A stretch of 64,000 nucleotides of DNA from positions 39,021,501 to 39,085,500 of the forward strand of contig CP136898.1 in assembly GCA_034359265.1 (NCBI GenBank), read 5' to 3'. The translations under genes and the position numbers were made by a program. Below the pieces are notes generated by a model, which was given only the letters and a program-made list of their open reading frames with translations, was not told where the DNA came from and ran no database searches. Shown one piece after another: positions 10,367-22,240 of the stretch. The DNA comes from Canna indica. Its lineage: Eukaryota; Streptophyta; Magnoliopsida; Zingiberales; Cannaceae. Positions within the stretch are counted from its first letter, which is position 1. The number at the start of each line of letters is the position of its first letter.

Positions 10367-13300
10367 ATCTCCCTCTTTTTGATGATGACAAACATCCTTA
10401 AGAAAATATATATCATTAAAGCATTAAGGATATCAACTAAGAGATTTCTCCCCCTATCAACAAGCATATCTATATGGATATCCTATATTTTCCTCCCCTT
10501 TCTTATATTTTTCTCCCCATTTTAACTATGCATTTCTCCTCCTTTTGACTATGCATTTCTCCCCCTTTTGACATATATTTTCTCTATAGACTTTTTCTAA
10601 TTTTCTCCCCCTTTTGACATCAATCAAAAAGGGTAAGAAAGGTCTATCTATTCAAAGGGATGAAAAACAATGATTCAGTTGAGACTCTAAAGGTAATTTC
10701 ATGAAACAAAAACATCTCAACCAAAGGGATGGAAAAACTAAGTATTTGAATTCAAAATTAAATCATGTATGTTCTCATATAACATTTTTGATTTCATTCA
10801 AACTTTCAAGAGAAACAAGATCTTATCATTTAAAGCATGTTTGAGAAGTTTGAAATGAAAATGAAATCATTTGATCCAAATATGAACTTAGCATGTTTTC
10901 ATTTGAAATAAGCATGAAAACTATGAAAATTCTAAGTCTCAAGATTTGCTATCTACTCATGTTTTCTCAAACTTAGGCATCAAGATATTAAAAATGAGAT
11001 AATATAAGTCTATGAATTTAGTTTGGGCTTAAGATGAGATTTTTAAGTTATTTTGTTGACTAAGGTCAACATATACTTAAAGTTTTCAAAAATTAAACTT
11101 TTGAGTTTATACAAAGTGATATTTTTGACAAAAATTTTGAAACCAATTTGTTTGGACAAAAATTTTTGATACCAATTATTGAATGGTCATTTGAGATGAA
11201 TTTATCAAGTTTGAACTCAAAATGAATTTTCTAAGTTCATTTTTCATTCTATATTATTTTTAAATAAACAAATCAATCCTAGCTATCATCCAAAATATCA
11301 AAATCATTCATCATTTGTGTTTTACTCATGAATGATTTTACTCATGAATTTTGTGTGAATGATATTAGAAATGAAATCCAAATGGTGTACATGAGTTTTA
11401 ATATGAATTTTTCGAAGAAAAATCAAAGTATCGGAAAGATTGATATTTCATATAAGGATAATTTGTGTTTTCAAAATCCAACTTCGAAATTCCATTATGA
11501 ATTAGATTCTTGACAAAACTTTTTGAAATTTTTTTACTGATAAAACTAGATTTTTCAGTGAATGTGTAGTTTCAAGAATCATCTAAAAGGATTTTTTTTA
11601 TATTTTTCTAAAAATAACTGAAATTGGTGATACCAATTGTTGAACAAATGAAAATTTCATAATTTTTCAGTTATTTTGAAAGAATGCTTAGTTTTCATTC
11701 AAACTTTTATGACACCACATAATGGTCATGTAAAGAGTGTATGTCAAGTTTGAGATGAAATTATATCCTTAAGTCAAGATATTAACCTAGCATGGTTTCA
11801 TTCAAAACTAAACAAGTTTTAATGAAACTTGCTAAGTTTCAATCTTAACATTTACTCATAATTTTTCAAATTTAAACCTACGGATACCTAACATGAGTAA
11901 ATCTAAACATGTTCCATAAATATGGATTGAAAATGAGACCTTTAAGTCAACTTGTTGACTTGGGTCAACATGGTTCAAAGAGAGGTAAACATGAATTAAC
12001 CTCTATGTCATTTTATTCATATCCATATGAATTTTTCACTCTAAGTGCATGGAAACATATCATACATATTTCTAAACATGTTTATGAAGTTTGAACTTAA
12101 AATCAAGTGTCCAAGTCAATTTGTTGACTTGAGTCAAGCCTTTTCAAGTTTGAGTCCCCTAAAGTGATATAGATATCACATTGTTCATCTAGACATGATT
12201 TTTCAATTTTAGATACCTAGACTCATGTGATATGTGTATCTAAACATGTTCATTTTATTTTTAGCTTAAAATGAGGTCTCTAACAAAAAAAAATTAACTA
12301 GTCCAATTTCATTCAATATTAATATCATGAAATTACCTAGTTATCATGAAATTGCATACTCATGAAAATTCAATATTTATCATTCAAAAACAATCATGAG
12401 TATATAGAGACATCATTAAACATGATAATTCAATTATCATACTAAGATTTTTGTAAAGTTAAATTCATACCTTATTTTTAGAAATTTCATTTCATTTCAA
12501 GTTTAACTTAACATGAAGTCTCTAAAGAAGAATTTTAACCTAGTTCGAGTTTCATTCAATCAAGATATCATGAAATTGAGCTAAGTTAACAAAAATTTTC
12601 TTACTCATGAAGATTCAAATATTTATCATGCATAATCAATCATGAGCATAGAGAAATCATTTAAGCATGAATATTTAATTATTTTACAAAGATTTTTGCA
12701 AAATTAAAATCATACATTTTTCTTGAAAATTTGCCCCACTTTTCATATCCTTTCATTTTCTTCTAGATAGCATAGCTTAGTAATTCTTAACTTGCAAGTA
12801 GACTACATTAGTGTAATAATGAAATAATATGTCAACTTAGCAAGCTAACTTACTACATAGCAAGGTTCAATGCAATGTTCCATTTAAAAGCCTTAACCTA
12901 TGCTAGATAGTTAAGATTCATTTTTAAAAGATTGTCATGATATCTAAATGAATCTAAGAGATCCTAAGATGTGGAACATATGAGGAATAAGGTCCCTAAG
13001 TATGTTTAACTAGTTTAGACTTAAAAGATTATCTCTAACAGCAATTATCAACCTAGAGCAAGTTTCATTTGATGAAATTTGCCTAAGTGCTAATATTGTA
13101 CCTACTCATGAGAATTCAAGTGTGTTAACATGCAAATCTAATCATGAGTATAGAGACATAGTTTAAACTTAAACATTGAGGTATACCACTTAAGATTTTG
13201 AATCTATCAAGATTATACCTTATTCATGATAATTTGTCAAACTAATCATTTTCTTCCTAATTTGCCTTCCTAAAACACTTATAACTTGCAAGTAAGCTAC

Positions 13301-13822
13301 ACTAATATTTTTAGAGAAAATATAGCTACTTAGCAAGCTAACTCAACCAAAAAGCAAAGAGATGCATCAAGTATTATTATCAAATATCACTTTGCTAAAT
13401 GGTTTCAAATTCGTTTCAAAATAAAATCAAGTGATATCAAAACGAATTTTAAGATATCACAAGAATAATAAATGAAAAATATGATCTCCAACCCTTCCTA
13501 TTGGTTGAAAACTGAAAGGTCACAATGTGCCTACGATTTAGGACTGCAAGGTCGCTTAGGCCCATTACAGGCCACTGGGGTCTCCGAAGAGACCGAGAAA
13601 TCAAAAATCAAAAATATTTTTGAAATATATTAAGAGCGGGGAAAATCAATCAATTTTAAGCATGTATCATAACTCCAACTTAGATAAAGCAAAGGGATAT
13701 AGGAGATGATACCAGAATAGTTTTGATGCAAACTTTACCTAATGCATCAAGGTGATTTGAAGTTGCAACCTCTTGGAGATTTCTCATTAAGATCTAAGGT
13801 CAACTTCAATCCTTCAATTTCT
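10367..13822 (-). other. Element B long non-coding internal region
   Basis: About 3.4 kb of AT-rich sequence lies between gag and the polypurine tract, where pol should be. There are no domains and only short frames. It is alignable with 47831-50686 of element C, sharing the TTTGTTGACT...GGTCAA motif (11045-11070, 11944-11970, 12113-12139) and blocks such as ATGAGTAAATCTAAACATGT. Conservation between two insertions shows this is family sequence and not random decay. Confidence 0.75.
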
Positions 13823-15314
13823 TTACCCTTGTGTGGTTCCTCCCCCTACAAAAGAACATAATACCTTTGGTACCCAAATAGCTTTGGGTCCTTGGGGGTG
13901 AGTTGGCCTAGGAATCCAAAGTGTCTTAGCAACACTTGGATTTCTTTTAAATGCACAATCATGAATTGCATGGCCATAAATACCACAACAAAAATAATGT
14001 CCATTAAATTTCTTCTTTTCATTTTTATTATGGACATGAGATTTATTTTTAGAATGCTTCTCATGTGAAACAAGATGAGTATGAGCATTCTTTGAAACCT
14101 CATTCATCTTCTTATAATTATGAGGTCTAATAGTAGAATGCATGGCATGAGAGGCATGATGAGCATGGGCATTCTTAGATAAATCATTTTTCTTTTGAGC
14201 ATGAGGTTTAATGGTAACATGCTTAGCATGGAATGATGATGAACATTTGCATTCCCTTTTTAAGGTTTCCTAAATGAGACATTTTGATGTTTAGAATTAA
14301 AAGAAGAAGTATTGACCTTTTTACTTAAAATCAACATCTCATTTTTCAACTCATTCATAGATTTATGTAATGCATGTAATTGAGATTTTAACATGCAATT
14401 CTCTTTTTCTAAATTATTATTTTTGAGCTTCAAATCCTTAAGCTCAAGTTCTACATTATCATGGCATGAAACAAATGACTTAGATTTCAATTTTTCATTT
14501 TCTAGTTTGGATTCATGCAAATGAGAATTAAGCATCATATTTTCCTTTTTCAATCTTTATTTTCTTTATCTTTTCTATCAAGCAAAGCATGCATTTTTTG
14601 ACATTCATCAACTAGTTCTTCATATGGCATATTGAATAAACTAGAAGAGCTAGTACTAACATTTTCATTATTATAACTAGAAGGTAAAGAGTGTACCTCA
14701 TCATTGGTACTCATGAGGCAACCTTTTGAAGTAGCTTCATAGTCATTGATAGAGGGTGCTTCAAATGAGTGAGAGGTGGAGGTGGAAGCACTTGACCTCT
14801 TCCTTGCTTTGTTCTTCATGCTTGGATAATTTTTCTTCACATGCTCCCTTTTCTTTGCAAGCATAACATTTTACCTTTCGTTTTTAGCTTTTAGAATTGC
14901 TCGTCTGATTAGAAGCACTATGTGTATTAAAACTAAGATTAGTAGTAGGTGAGTGACCATTGTCATCACCACCTTCATCAAAAGTGTCAATTTCTTCAGT
15001 TTTGGCATAATCATATAAAATATTTAACGAGACCCATAAATCAAAAGCCGAAGAACAATGCATGACTTTTTCTAGTATGTCATTTGGTAATGTGCAAAGT
15101 ATTTAATTTATGGCATCTCCATTATACTTAAACATTTTCTTATCCATTTCACTCCATGCATGCATATCAACCTTAGGTTCAATAAATTCCCAATGTAACA
15201 TGTTAAATACACCAAAACCTTTAGTCTTCAGAAATATATACATCCTAGATTTCCATAGACCAAAGTTTGATTCATCGAACCTAGGGGTGAAAACGCTACA
15301 CTCTCTAGAGCCAT
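13823..15314 (-). pseudogene. Element B gag (shortened, frame-shifted)
   Basis: The start is placed at minus ATG 15314, shortly after the primer-binding site, and gives a MALES-type N-terminus as in element C. The frame then passes through a truncated gag core, a region ending in a cysteine-knuckle equivalent, a long coiled coil (14260-14553), and a second knuckle-like motif FCCGIYGHAIHDC followed by IWVPKV (13830-14020). At least two frame changes and several stops break it. As in element C, the UBN2-type middle of gag is missing. It has no own pol, so it would have depended on another element. Confidence 0.7.
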
Positions 15315-15368
15315 TTCTAGATCGAGACTAGGTGTAGACGAGATGGTGAAATCTCAAGCTACGAACCC

Positions 15369-15380
15369 GCTCTGATACCA
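15369..15380 (-). other. Primer-binding site of element B
   Basis: Minus TGGTATCAGAGC, complementary to the 3' end of initiator tRNA-Met as used by many copia elements. It is separated by two bases from the LTR at 15383. Confidence 0.85.
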
Positions 15381-15382
15381 AT

Positions 15383-16931
15383 TGTTGGAGAAATGGCGAC
15401 ACTAGAGCGGGGGTGAATAGTGTGTTTACTATACGATTTGCCTAAATTGCTAATATTTTAAACGATTACTTAGATTAGTTTAGGCAATATGCAATTCGAT
15501 GATTTTATATGTGGAAGCAATAAATGATTTAGCAATTAAAGCAAATAAGAAATCAATGCAAACACCAGATTTATAGTGGTTCGGCCCCAATGCCTACTCC
15601 ACTACCTAAGCACTCCGCTTAGGATTTCCAAACTAAGTTTTACTGGATTAATTAGGTTTCCCTTACACGGAGGACTTTTCACCGAAGAGACGTACTCTCG
15701 ACCTAAGGTACTTCCACACCGGGAAGTCTCCGCCTTCTTATCAAGAGTCCTCTTCCACCTCAACCCTAAGGGACAACTAAACTAATCCTAGTAAATGCTA
15801 AGTTTACACAAGTGGCTTTACTCCTTCAGAACAAGGAAATCACTTCACACAACAAGACCAAACACTTGGTCTTCACACGCACAAATAAAACAAAACGTTC
15901 AAATAACAGATAAAATTACAATCAAAAGAGCTTAAAAATTAAACCAAAGAATCGTGCTCTTTTGCAATCCTTCAATCCTTCAACTCGTCAGATAAACTCG
16001 TTGCAGCAGAGTTGAGGAAGGCAGGGAAGCAGACACTTGAAGAAGAGCTTGACGAAGAGATCGAGCAGAGCGCTGCAATGAATCTTTGGAAGGCTTTAAT
16101 CTCCTTTTAAATGCTCAATAAATTCTGTTAGAGTAGGAGAAGAAGTGTTAAATGAATCATACGAGGGTATATTTATACCCTCGTGAAGAAATGACTGTTC
16201 AACGGATAGAAAACTATCTGTTACAGGTCGTCGGTCGAATGGTCGGTCGACCGACTGGTCGACCGATCCTTTGACCGCTTGACGCAAAAATCGTGATCCC
16301 GATCTTCGATCGACCCATCGATCGACCGACGTGATCTGCGTCTTCGGCTATTCACAGGTCGGTCGATCGACTGGTCGACCACCAAGCCTACTGCCCTTTT
16401 TGGGCTTCGGTCGGTCGACCGGGACGGTCGACCGACAGACGCAAGAAGCTTGCGATTTTTCTTTCGGTCGATCAACGCAAGCTGCGTCTGCAGCTAGCCT
16501 CTGTCCGATCGACCGATCAGTCGACCGCTAGGGCTACTGCCCATTTCTTACCCTATTCGGTCAACCGCTCGATCGACCGAATTTAAGCTGAGATTATTTT
16601 CTTCAGCCTTTTTCTTCCGCGCTTCGTTTCCGGGTTTCGACTAGCTTTCAACGCACATCATCTTGGAGAGCTCTCCATGTGATCTTTGAGCTCGTCCGAT
16701 GCGACTTTGGTGCACCCGTCAATCTTTGGGAAGTTTTCCGACGAACACGAGCGTGACGATCAATGTCCTTTTGATTTTGCGATTTCTCCGATTTATCCAA
16801 TCGAGGACATCAAACGCTAGTCGATATAGAACCTAAAAGATATTCTCAATGAAATCATTAGTTCCATGTTTGTTATCATCAAAACCATTAAAACCGAGAT
16901 TAAGGCTAAGGTTGAAAACCTAAAGCCAACA
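15383..16931 (-). repeat. Element B right LTR
   Basis: 1549 bp, TGTTGG...CCAACA on plus. TATA on minus near 15568-15576. Palindrome array at 16225-16580. It has the primer-binding site on its left and a polypurine tract (minus AAAAAGGGGGAGAT) on its right, so it belongs to two units in tandem. Confidence 0.9.
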
Positions 16932-17158
16932 ATCTCCCCCTTTTTGATGATGACAAACATCCTTAAGAAAATATATATTCATTAAAGCATTAAGGATATC
17001 AACTAAGGGATTTCTCCCCCTATCAATATGCATATCTATATAATTAAACTTCCCCTATCTATATGCTTGGATATCCTATATTTTCCTCCCTTTTCTTATA
17101 CTTTTCTCCCCATTTTAACTATACATTTCTTCTCCTTTTGACTATGCATTTCTCCCAG
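16932..17158 (-). mobile_element. Truncated internal 3' end of a second B unit
   Basis: Matches 10367-10559 beside the left LTR (polypurine tract, ATGATGACAAACATCC, CCCCCTATCAA). It ends abruptly at the integrase-side sequence of element A. Confidence 0.8.
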
Positions 17159-17159
17159 T

Positions 17160-18470
17160 GTGGCTCCTCCTCGACCCAGTGTGGCTCCTCCTACACCTGA
17201 ACATGTTCTTCAGTGGTATGTTCTAATGAAGCAGTGTCATTGGCTTTCTGTGGAAGGTGGTTGAGGTGCAGGTGTAGGGAACCAGAATTCTTGGGTAGAA
17301 GCAGGCTAAGGTGGTGTTTCTTCTTGTGGTACTGTAGGTTCTTGAGAGTCCTCCTCTTCTTGGTCATCATTTTTCATTTTCAAGAGTACATATTCATCAA
17401 AAATCACATCTCTATAGATTTCTGCTTTACAATTATTTAGACACCACACTATATAGTCTTTCACTCCGCTAGGATATCCTAAGAAAATATATTTCTTTGA
17501 TATATGTTCTAATTTTCTTTCATTCACCCTGACATAGATAGTGCTCCTAAAAATTTTAAGATTATCACAAGAAGCTGGCGACCCGGTCCATTTTTCCTCA
17601 AGCGTCTTGAATTCAATTGATGAAGATGGAGATCGATTTATCAGGTAGCAAGCGGTGGATACAGCCTCTGTCCAAAAACTTTTAGAAATGTTAGCATTAG
17701 AAAGCATACATCTTACCCTTTCTACAATGGTGCGATTCATCCTTCCTACTACTCCGTTCTGCTGAGGTGTGTGGGGAACAGTATGATGCCTTATGATCCC
17801 TTCCCTGAAGCAAAAGTCTTTAAATTATTCACTATAAAATTCTAGGCCATTGTCGATTCACAGGGTCCGAACATATCTACCGATTTGTTTCTCAATCATT
17901 GTTTTCTAAGACTAAAATTTAGAGAATACATCAGATTTATTTTTAATAAAATAAGCTCATACCTTCCTAGAGTAATCATCAATAAATGTAAGCATGTATC
18001 GAGCTCCTCCTTGAGATTCAACCGGTGATGGCCCCCATAGATCAGAGTAGATGTAGTCCAATTTTCCTTTAGCATAGTGTTGTCATGTGGAGAATGAGAC
18101 TCTTTTCTGTTTTCCATAGATGCTATGTTCACATAAATCTAGTTTAGTCAATTTCTGTTTTCCAAGTAGTCCCTTTTGTTCAAGTATTAGCATGCTTCTT
18201 TCATTAATATACTCTAATCTCATATGTCATAATTTAGTAAGATCATCATCAGAGTGTTCAGATATTACCATAGCTGCACCTCTTGTTACCGTTGTGTCTT
18301 GCAGAATATAAAGTTGGTTTACCTTTAGTGCTTTCATTACTGTTAAAGATCCCTTTGTGACTCTGAAAACTCCGTCTTGGCCTGAATACTTGTATCCAAG
18401 TGCATCTAGAGAAGATAAAAAAATTAAATTTCTTTTAAGACCTAGAACGTGTCATACCTGAGTTAGGGAC
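17160..18470 (-). pseudogene. Element A integrase and GAG-pre-integrase region
   Basis: Minus frames show a GAG-pre-integrase segment (18100-18470) and an integrase core with IYSDLWGP and FIDDYSR-like motifs around 17990-18080. The integrase C-terminal part (17306-17740) reads MNRTIVERVRCML, INRSPSS and KYIFLGYPSGVKDY. The frame is broken near 17740-17900. Downstream of GYP the frame continues as an acidic hinge and then stops at the element B junction instead of entering RT. Confidence 0.8.
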
Positions 18471-19484
18471 CTTGTAATACCATCGTACATTTTAATTTTT
18501 ACTGAGCCGACTCTTGCTACTTGACATGATGAGTCATTTCCCATTAGCATTTCTTTTCCATTAGCATGTTCATATGTAGTAAACCAATCTCGGTGCGGTG
18601 TCATATGAAAAGAGCAACCTGAATCTAAACTTCATTCATCTTAAGATCTAGCATAACAAGCAGAAATAGTAAGTACCTCTACTTTTTCATCCTCATCAGC
18701 ATAGGATGCTTCTCCGTTCTGATTTTGTTCCTCCTATCTTCGTTTCAGCTTACGACATTCTGATTTGATGTGTCTCATCTTTTTGCAATAATAGCACTGC
18801 ACGTTTTTGGACCTAGATTTAGGTCTGAACTTACCCCGACTTTTATCCCATGATCTGTTCCGTCCTCTAGTGTTCAGGGCTTCTCCACGGCTTCTAGAGG
18901 ATCCTGTGGTAAGTTGAAAGTCGACAACCTCCTTGGACACTAGCATTATTGTCACCTCATCTAGAGTAATAGTATTCTTGTCATACAACAAACTTTCACG
19001 AAAATTCTTAAAAGAAGAAGTGAGAGTAAAAAAAAAGTATAAAGGCATTATCTTCTTCCTCAAATGTAACTCTCATATCCTCAACATCAGCAAGAATAGA
19101 ACGAAAAATGCTAATATAATTTTTAACAAAAGTAACATCAGTCATGCGTAAAAAATATAATTTATGTCTAAGTTTCATCTTACTTGCCAGAGTTTTATCC
19201 TGGTAGATTATAACAAGCTTTTTTCATACATCTGCAGCGGTCTTTTCTGATGCGACTTCTCATAGTGCCTCATCGTAGATGCTCATGTACAAGGTTGTTT
19301 TAGCACTTTCATCGGCCTGATCCTTTTTCCTTTCAGTGCCTTCCATCTCGTCTCGTCCACAAATAGTATCCTATAGGTTCTCCTTAACCAATGTTGTTTT
19401 CATCTTCAAAACTCCTAACGAGTAGTTGACATTATGGTCCAATTTTTGAATTTCGTATTTTGCTCTTGACAATGTGGATTGTTG
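18471..19484 (-). pseudogene. Element A gag and protease
   Basis: A protease-like segment near 18560-18640 (CSFHMTPH) precedes the pre-integrase region. Gag spans about 18734-19470 and carries a zinc knuckle CYYCKKMRHIKSEC, in which the usual Gly of the CCHC box is Arg. It is preceded by a basic Arg/Ser-rich stretch. Several frame breaks, including one in the A-rich run near 19030, make it inactive. Confidence 0.75.
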
Positions 19485-19496
19485 GCTCTAATACCA
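19485..19496 (-). other. Primer-binding site of element A
   Basis: Minus TGGTATTAGAGC, one mismatch from the tRNA-Met-complementary TGGTATCAGAGC, next to the LTR that starts at 19501. Confidence 0.75.
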
Positions 19497-19500
19497 CAGC

Positions 19501-19812
19501 TGTCAATAAGAAAACAGGTCTTCCTGCAATGATCCAAAAATCCAAACGCCAAAAGCAAAAAATACCAAAACGAATAAATCCAGAAAATACAAAGAATACC
19601 AAAATTTACGTGGTTCGTCCCGGCGAGGTACCGGGCCTACTCCAGAGGGAGAAGAGGGAAATGATTTTATTAGAGAGAGGAAGAAACACAGCCAATACAA
19701 GAATCAGAATAAAATTGATAATTAAACTCTAAAATAAAAATATTGTCTGGACTCGAATATTTTTCTGCACACCGGAATCTAGATTTTTGCTTCTGTCTGA
19801 AAACTGTGGATG
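19501..19812 (-). repeat. 5' LTR of element A, outer part missing
   Basis: Matches 7409-7720, then similarity ends near 19812. The expected outer (U3) end TGAGGGTTGATTC is not found to the right, so the 5' LTR was truncated or replaced. Confidence 0.7.
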
Positions 19813-20689
19813 CGGTGTCCTTAATCTTCTTGCTTTAGCCTGAGATGATGTGAAGGAAAAGAGAGTCGTCGGAAGAAAATCTTGTTTGAAAAAACGGAAT
19901 AGATAAAATTATGGAATCTTAAGAATGGACGTGCATGAAGTCGACGGCGAATAAAATCTAATTCGTTCAATTGAATCGGACGGCTGATCATTTGATTTGT
20001 GCAGTTAATTCGAGTGTTCAACCCAATGAAATAGGATACTTTACCGAGTTTCTTGCTGCGGCAGAATGCATCAAATCGCAATTCAATTTGAAGGAAAAAA
20101 AAGTCAACATGGGCAGTTGGGATTTAGATTCAATGGCTGAAATAAATTCCTGAGTGAAGACATCTGGCTGCAGGAACGCGTCAAAAAAAGGAAGGGGCTG
20201 ATGATGCAGGCGAGCAAATCTAGTGCTGTGCGTGCATTGCACGCTAGCGCCAGGTGAGGTGATTGAAAAAAAAATTAAAATTAAAATTATATTTTATAAT
20301 TAATTTTATTATTGACTGAGTTTGATGTGATCGAAAAAAAAAAAAGTTAAAAAAAAATCACGTTTAGACGCCGATTGATACTATTGGTCATGTTAGCAGT
20401 GCCACGTCAGCATCAGACGATAAAATTGACGTTGAGTAGACGATAAAATAGATTTATAATAAAGTGAAAAATGATGTATTGAATTTAAAAAATAAAAAAA
20501 TAAAAATAAATTATAAAAAATATGTCAAAAATTAGAATATATTTTGTAATCAAAGTAAATTATTTAGTAGCATCTCCTGCGAGCTCCTCGTTCTTTTATG
20601 CAATGTGAAATTTTCAATTATTTTAAAATTATTATTATCTATACTATATTTAAAAATAATAATATATAGGTTTTAATTATCACAAATAT
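19813..20689. other. Unassigned sequence between element A and duplicated segment
   Basis: A mixed block of moderate GC (19813-20270), then AT-rich DNA with A runs. No domain, terminus or RNA gene recognised. Confidence 0.4.
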
Positions 20690-20837
20690 TTGGTCAACAA
20701 ATATGATTAGACAAGCCTTTAGTAAGAGCTAGGCTTGTAAAATATTTTGCAAAAACTAAGCTCCCTTCGACTCAAGATTTCAATCAACATTGAATACCCT
20801 ATTTGCGACCAACTTCAAACGTAGAATAATATCCTTT

Positions 20838-21920
20838 GAGCACTTTCTGGTTCGAATTTTGGGAATGAAAAATTTTTAAAATCGAATCTAAAGATGAGTA
20901 ATTTCCAAAATTAGAATTGAATGGATCGAATATCATTTTTATTCTTGGGTCAAAGTCTCTAACCAATTAAAAACTTCAATTAAAAATTAAAAAAAATATT
21001 AAAAAATAATTTTAATTTATAAAAAAATATTTATAATAGAAATGAGAGGTTAAAGTTTAAAAAATATATATTTTCAAACTCTCTAATGATATATAAATAA
21101 GATGTTAGAGTAAAAAAAAATATTTTCAAACTCTCTAAATCATTAGAGAGTTTTGCACAAAGTCTATAAATCTAAATTTGAATTAAAAATTATGAAATAT
21201 TTTTAATAAAAAAATATTTTTTTAACCACAACACATTCTTTATATTTTAAAAAATATTTTATTAATTGATTTTTTTTAATTATAAAATTATTATAGACTT
21301 GGGGCAAAAGTCACTAATGCATTAGAGATTTTTATACAAAGTCTATAAAATTAATTTTTAATTAAAAATAGTGAAATATTTTTTGTCCAAAATATTTTGA
21401 TAGACTCTAGCACATTTTTTATATCACATATATTTTTTTATGAATTAAATTTTATTTTTTATAATTATAAAATTATTATAAACAAAATTCTCTAATTCAT
21501 TAAAGACTTTTGTGCAAAGTCTATAATAGTTTCATAAATTTTTTTTAAAAAAAATTAATGATACAAAAGAGGTATTATGATATAGAAAAATATTTTACCA
21601 TCAAAATATTTCATAGTTTTTAATTTAAATTTAAATTTATAGACTTTGTACGAAAGTCTTTAATACATTAGAGAGTTTGAAAAATATATTTTTCATTATC
21701 TAATATCTTATTTTTATCATAAAAATATTTTATAAATTTAAATTATTTTAAATATTTTTTATATATATTTTTTTTAATTTTTGACCCAAGTGGTTAGAGA
21801 CTTTGACCAGAGGTAAAATGAGTATTCGATCTATTTAATTTTGATTTTGAAATTTACTCATCTTTAAATTCGATGTTAGGAAATTTTTTATTTTTAAAAT
21901 TCGAATTTGATAAATTGCTC
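20838..21920. mobile_element. Non-autonomous Mutator-like element 1 (1083 bp)
   Basis: Long imperfect terminal inverted repeats: GAGCA...TTCGAATTTT at the left is mirrored by AAAATTCGAA...TGCTC at the right. The arms share GGTCAAAGTCTCTAACCA and AAAGATGAGTAA. The flanking 9 bp are ATATCCTTT (20829-20837) and GTATCCTTT (21921-21929). Copy 1 has a single uninterrupted ATATCCTTT at 6431-6439. A 9-bp duplication and long TIRs fit the Mutator superfamily. There is no transposase inside, so it is a MITE-type derivative, very AT-rich. Confidence 0.85.
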
Positions 21921-22079
21921 GTATCCTTTTCAACGAGTACAATAATAATTTAATAGATTGACAAAAAATTTCAAACCTCATTTAAGTTAGCACACTTGCT
22001 GCTTTGGATCCAATGATTGCATATATACTCAATAGGACGATATCTAATGTTTAATATCTCCCTTGTTTCTTCTTCATAG

Positions 22080-22240
22080 GTTACCAAAAAAACTGGAGAT
22101 TTGGTGCAAGTCAATGCATACATCCTCACAATGTTGAAGCTAATTTAGCAACCCATTTAGAGGGACGATTAAAGGATGAGCAGAATCCACATGCCATCAA
22201 CGTGCTAAAATTAAGAAGCGAACTTTGTGATAAGTTTTGA
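22080..22240 (+). pseudogene. Terminal exon of an unidentified gene, copy 2
   Basis: CATAG acceptor at 22075-22079, 161-nt open exon, TGA at 22238-22240. It encodes YQKNWRFG through LKLRSELCDKF, the paralogue of the exon at 6590-6750 with seven amino-acid changes and no frame break. The Mutator-like element sits upstream in what would be its intron. Family not recognised. It may be a fragment or may belong to a gene outside the alignable segment. Confidence 0.5.

Larger units (their letters stand above)
8859..17158 (-). mobile_element. Element B: tandem, gag-only copia derivative nested in element A
   Basis: The structure is LTR (8859-10366), internal region (10367-15382), LTR (15383-16931), then 227 bp of a second internal 3' end (16932-17158) that stops abruptly in element A. 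A polypurine tract lies right of BOTH LTRs, so the right LTR is at once the 5' LTR of one unit and the 3' LTR of a truncated neighbour. The internal region has a primer-binding site and a decayed gag but no protease, integrase, RT or RNase H. No target duplication is seen at the outer ends, in line with a later deletion on the right. Confidence 0.8.
7409..19812 (-). mobile_element. Element A: Tork/Tnt1-like copia retrotransposon, split by element B
   Basis: On the minus strand the order is 5' LTR (19501-19812, outer part lost), primer-binding site (19485-19496), gag, protease, integrase (to about 17160), then a gap filled by B, then reverse transcriptase C-terminus and RNase H (8858-7860), polypurine tract and 3' LTR (7409-7823). 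Copia gene order (integrase before RT) is clear. In-frame stops and the missing RT half make it inactive. The two LTRs share about 310 bp but differ visibly, so it is not recent. Confidence 0.85.

Noticed and set aside
17213..17440. Plus-strand open frame opposite the integrase tail
   Set aside because: Complement of the element A integrase/hinge region; no independent support.
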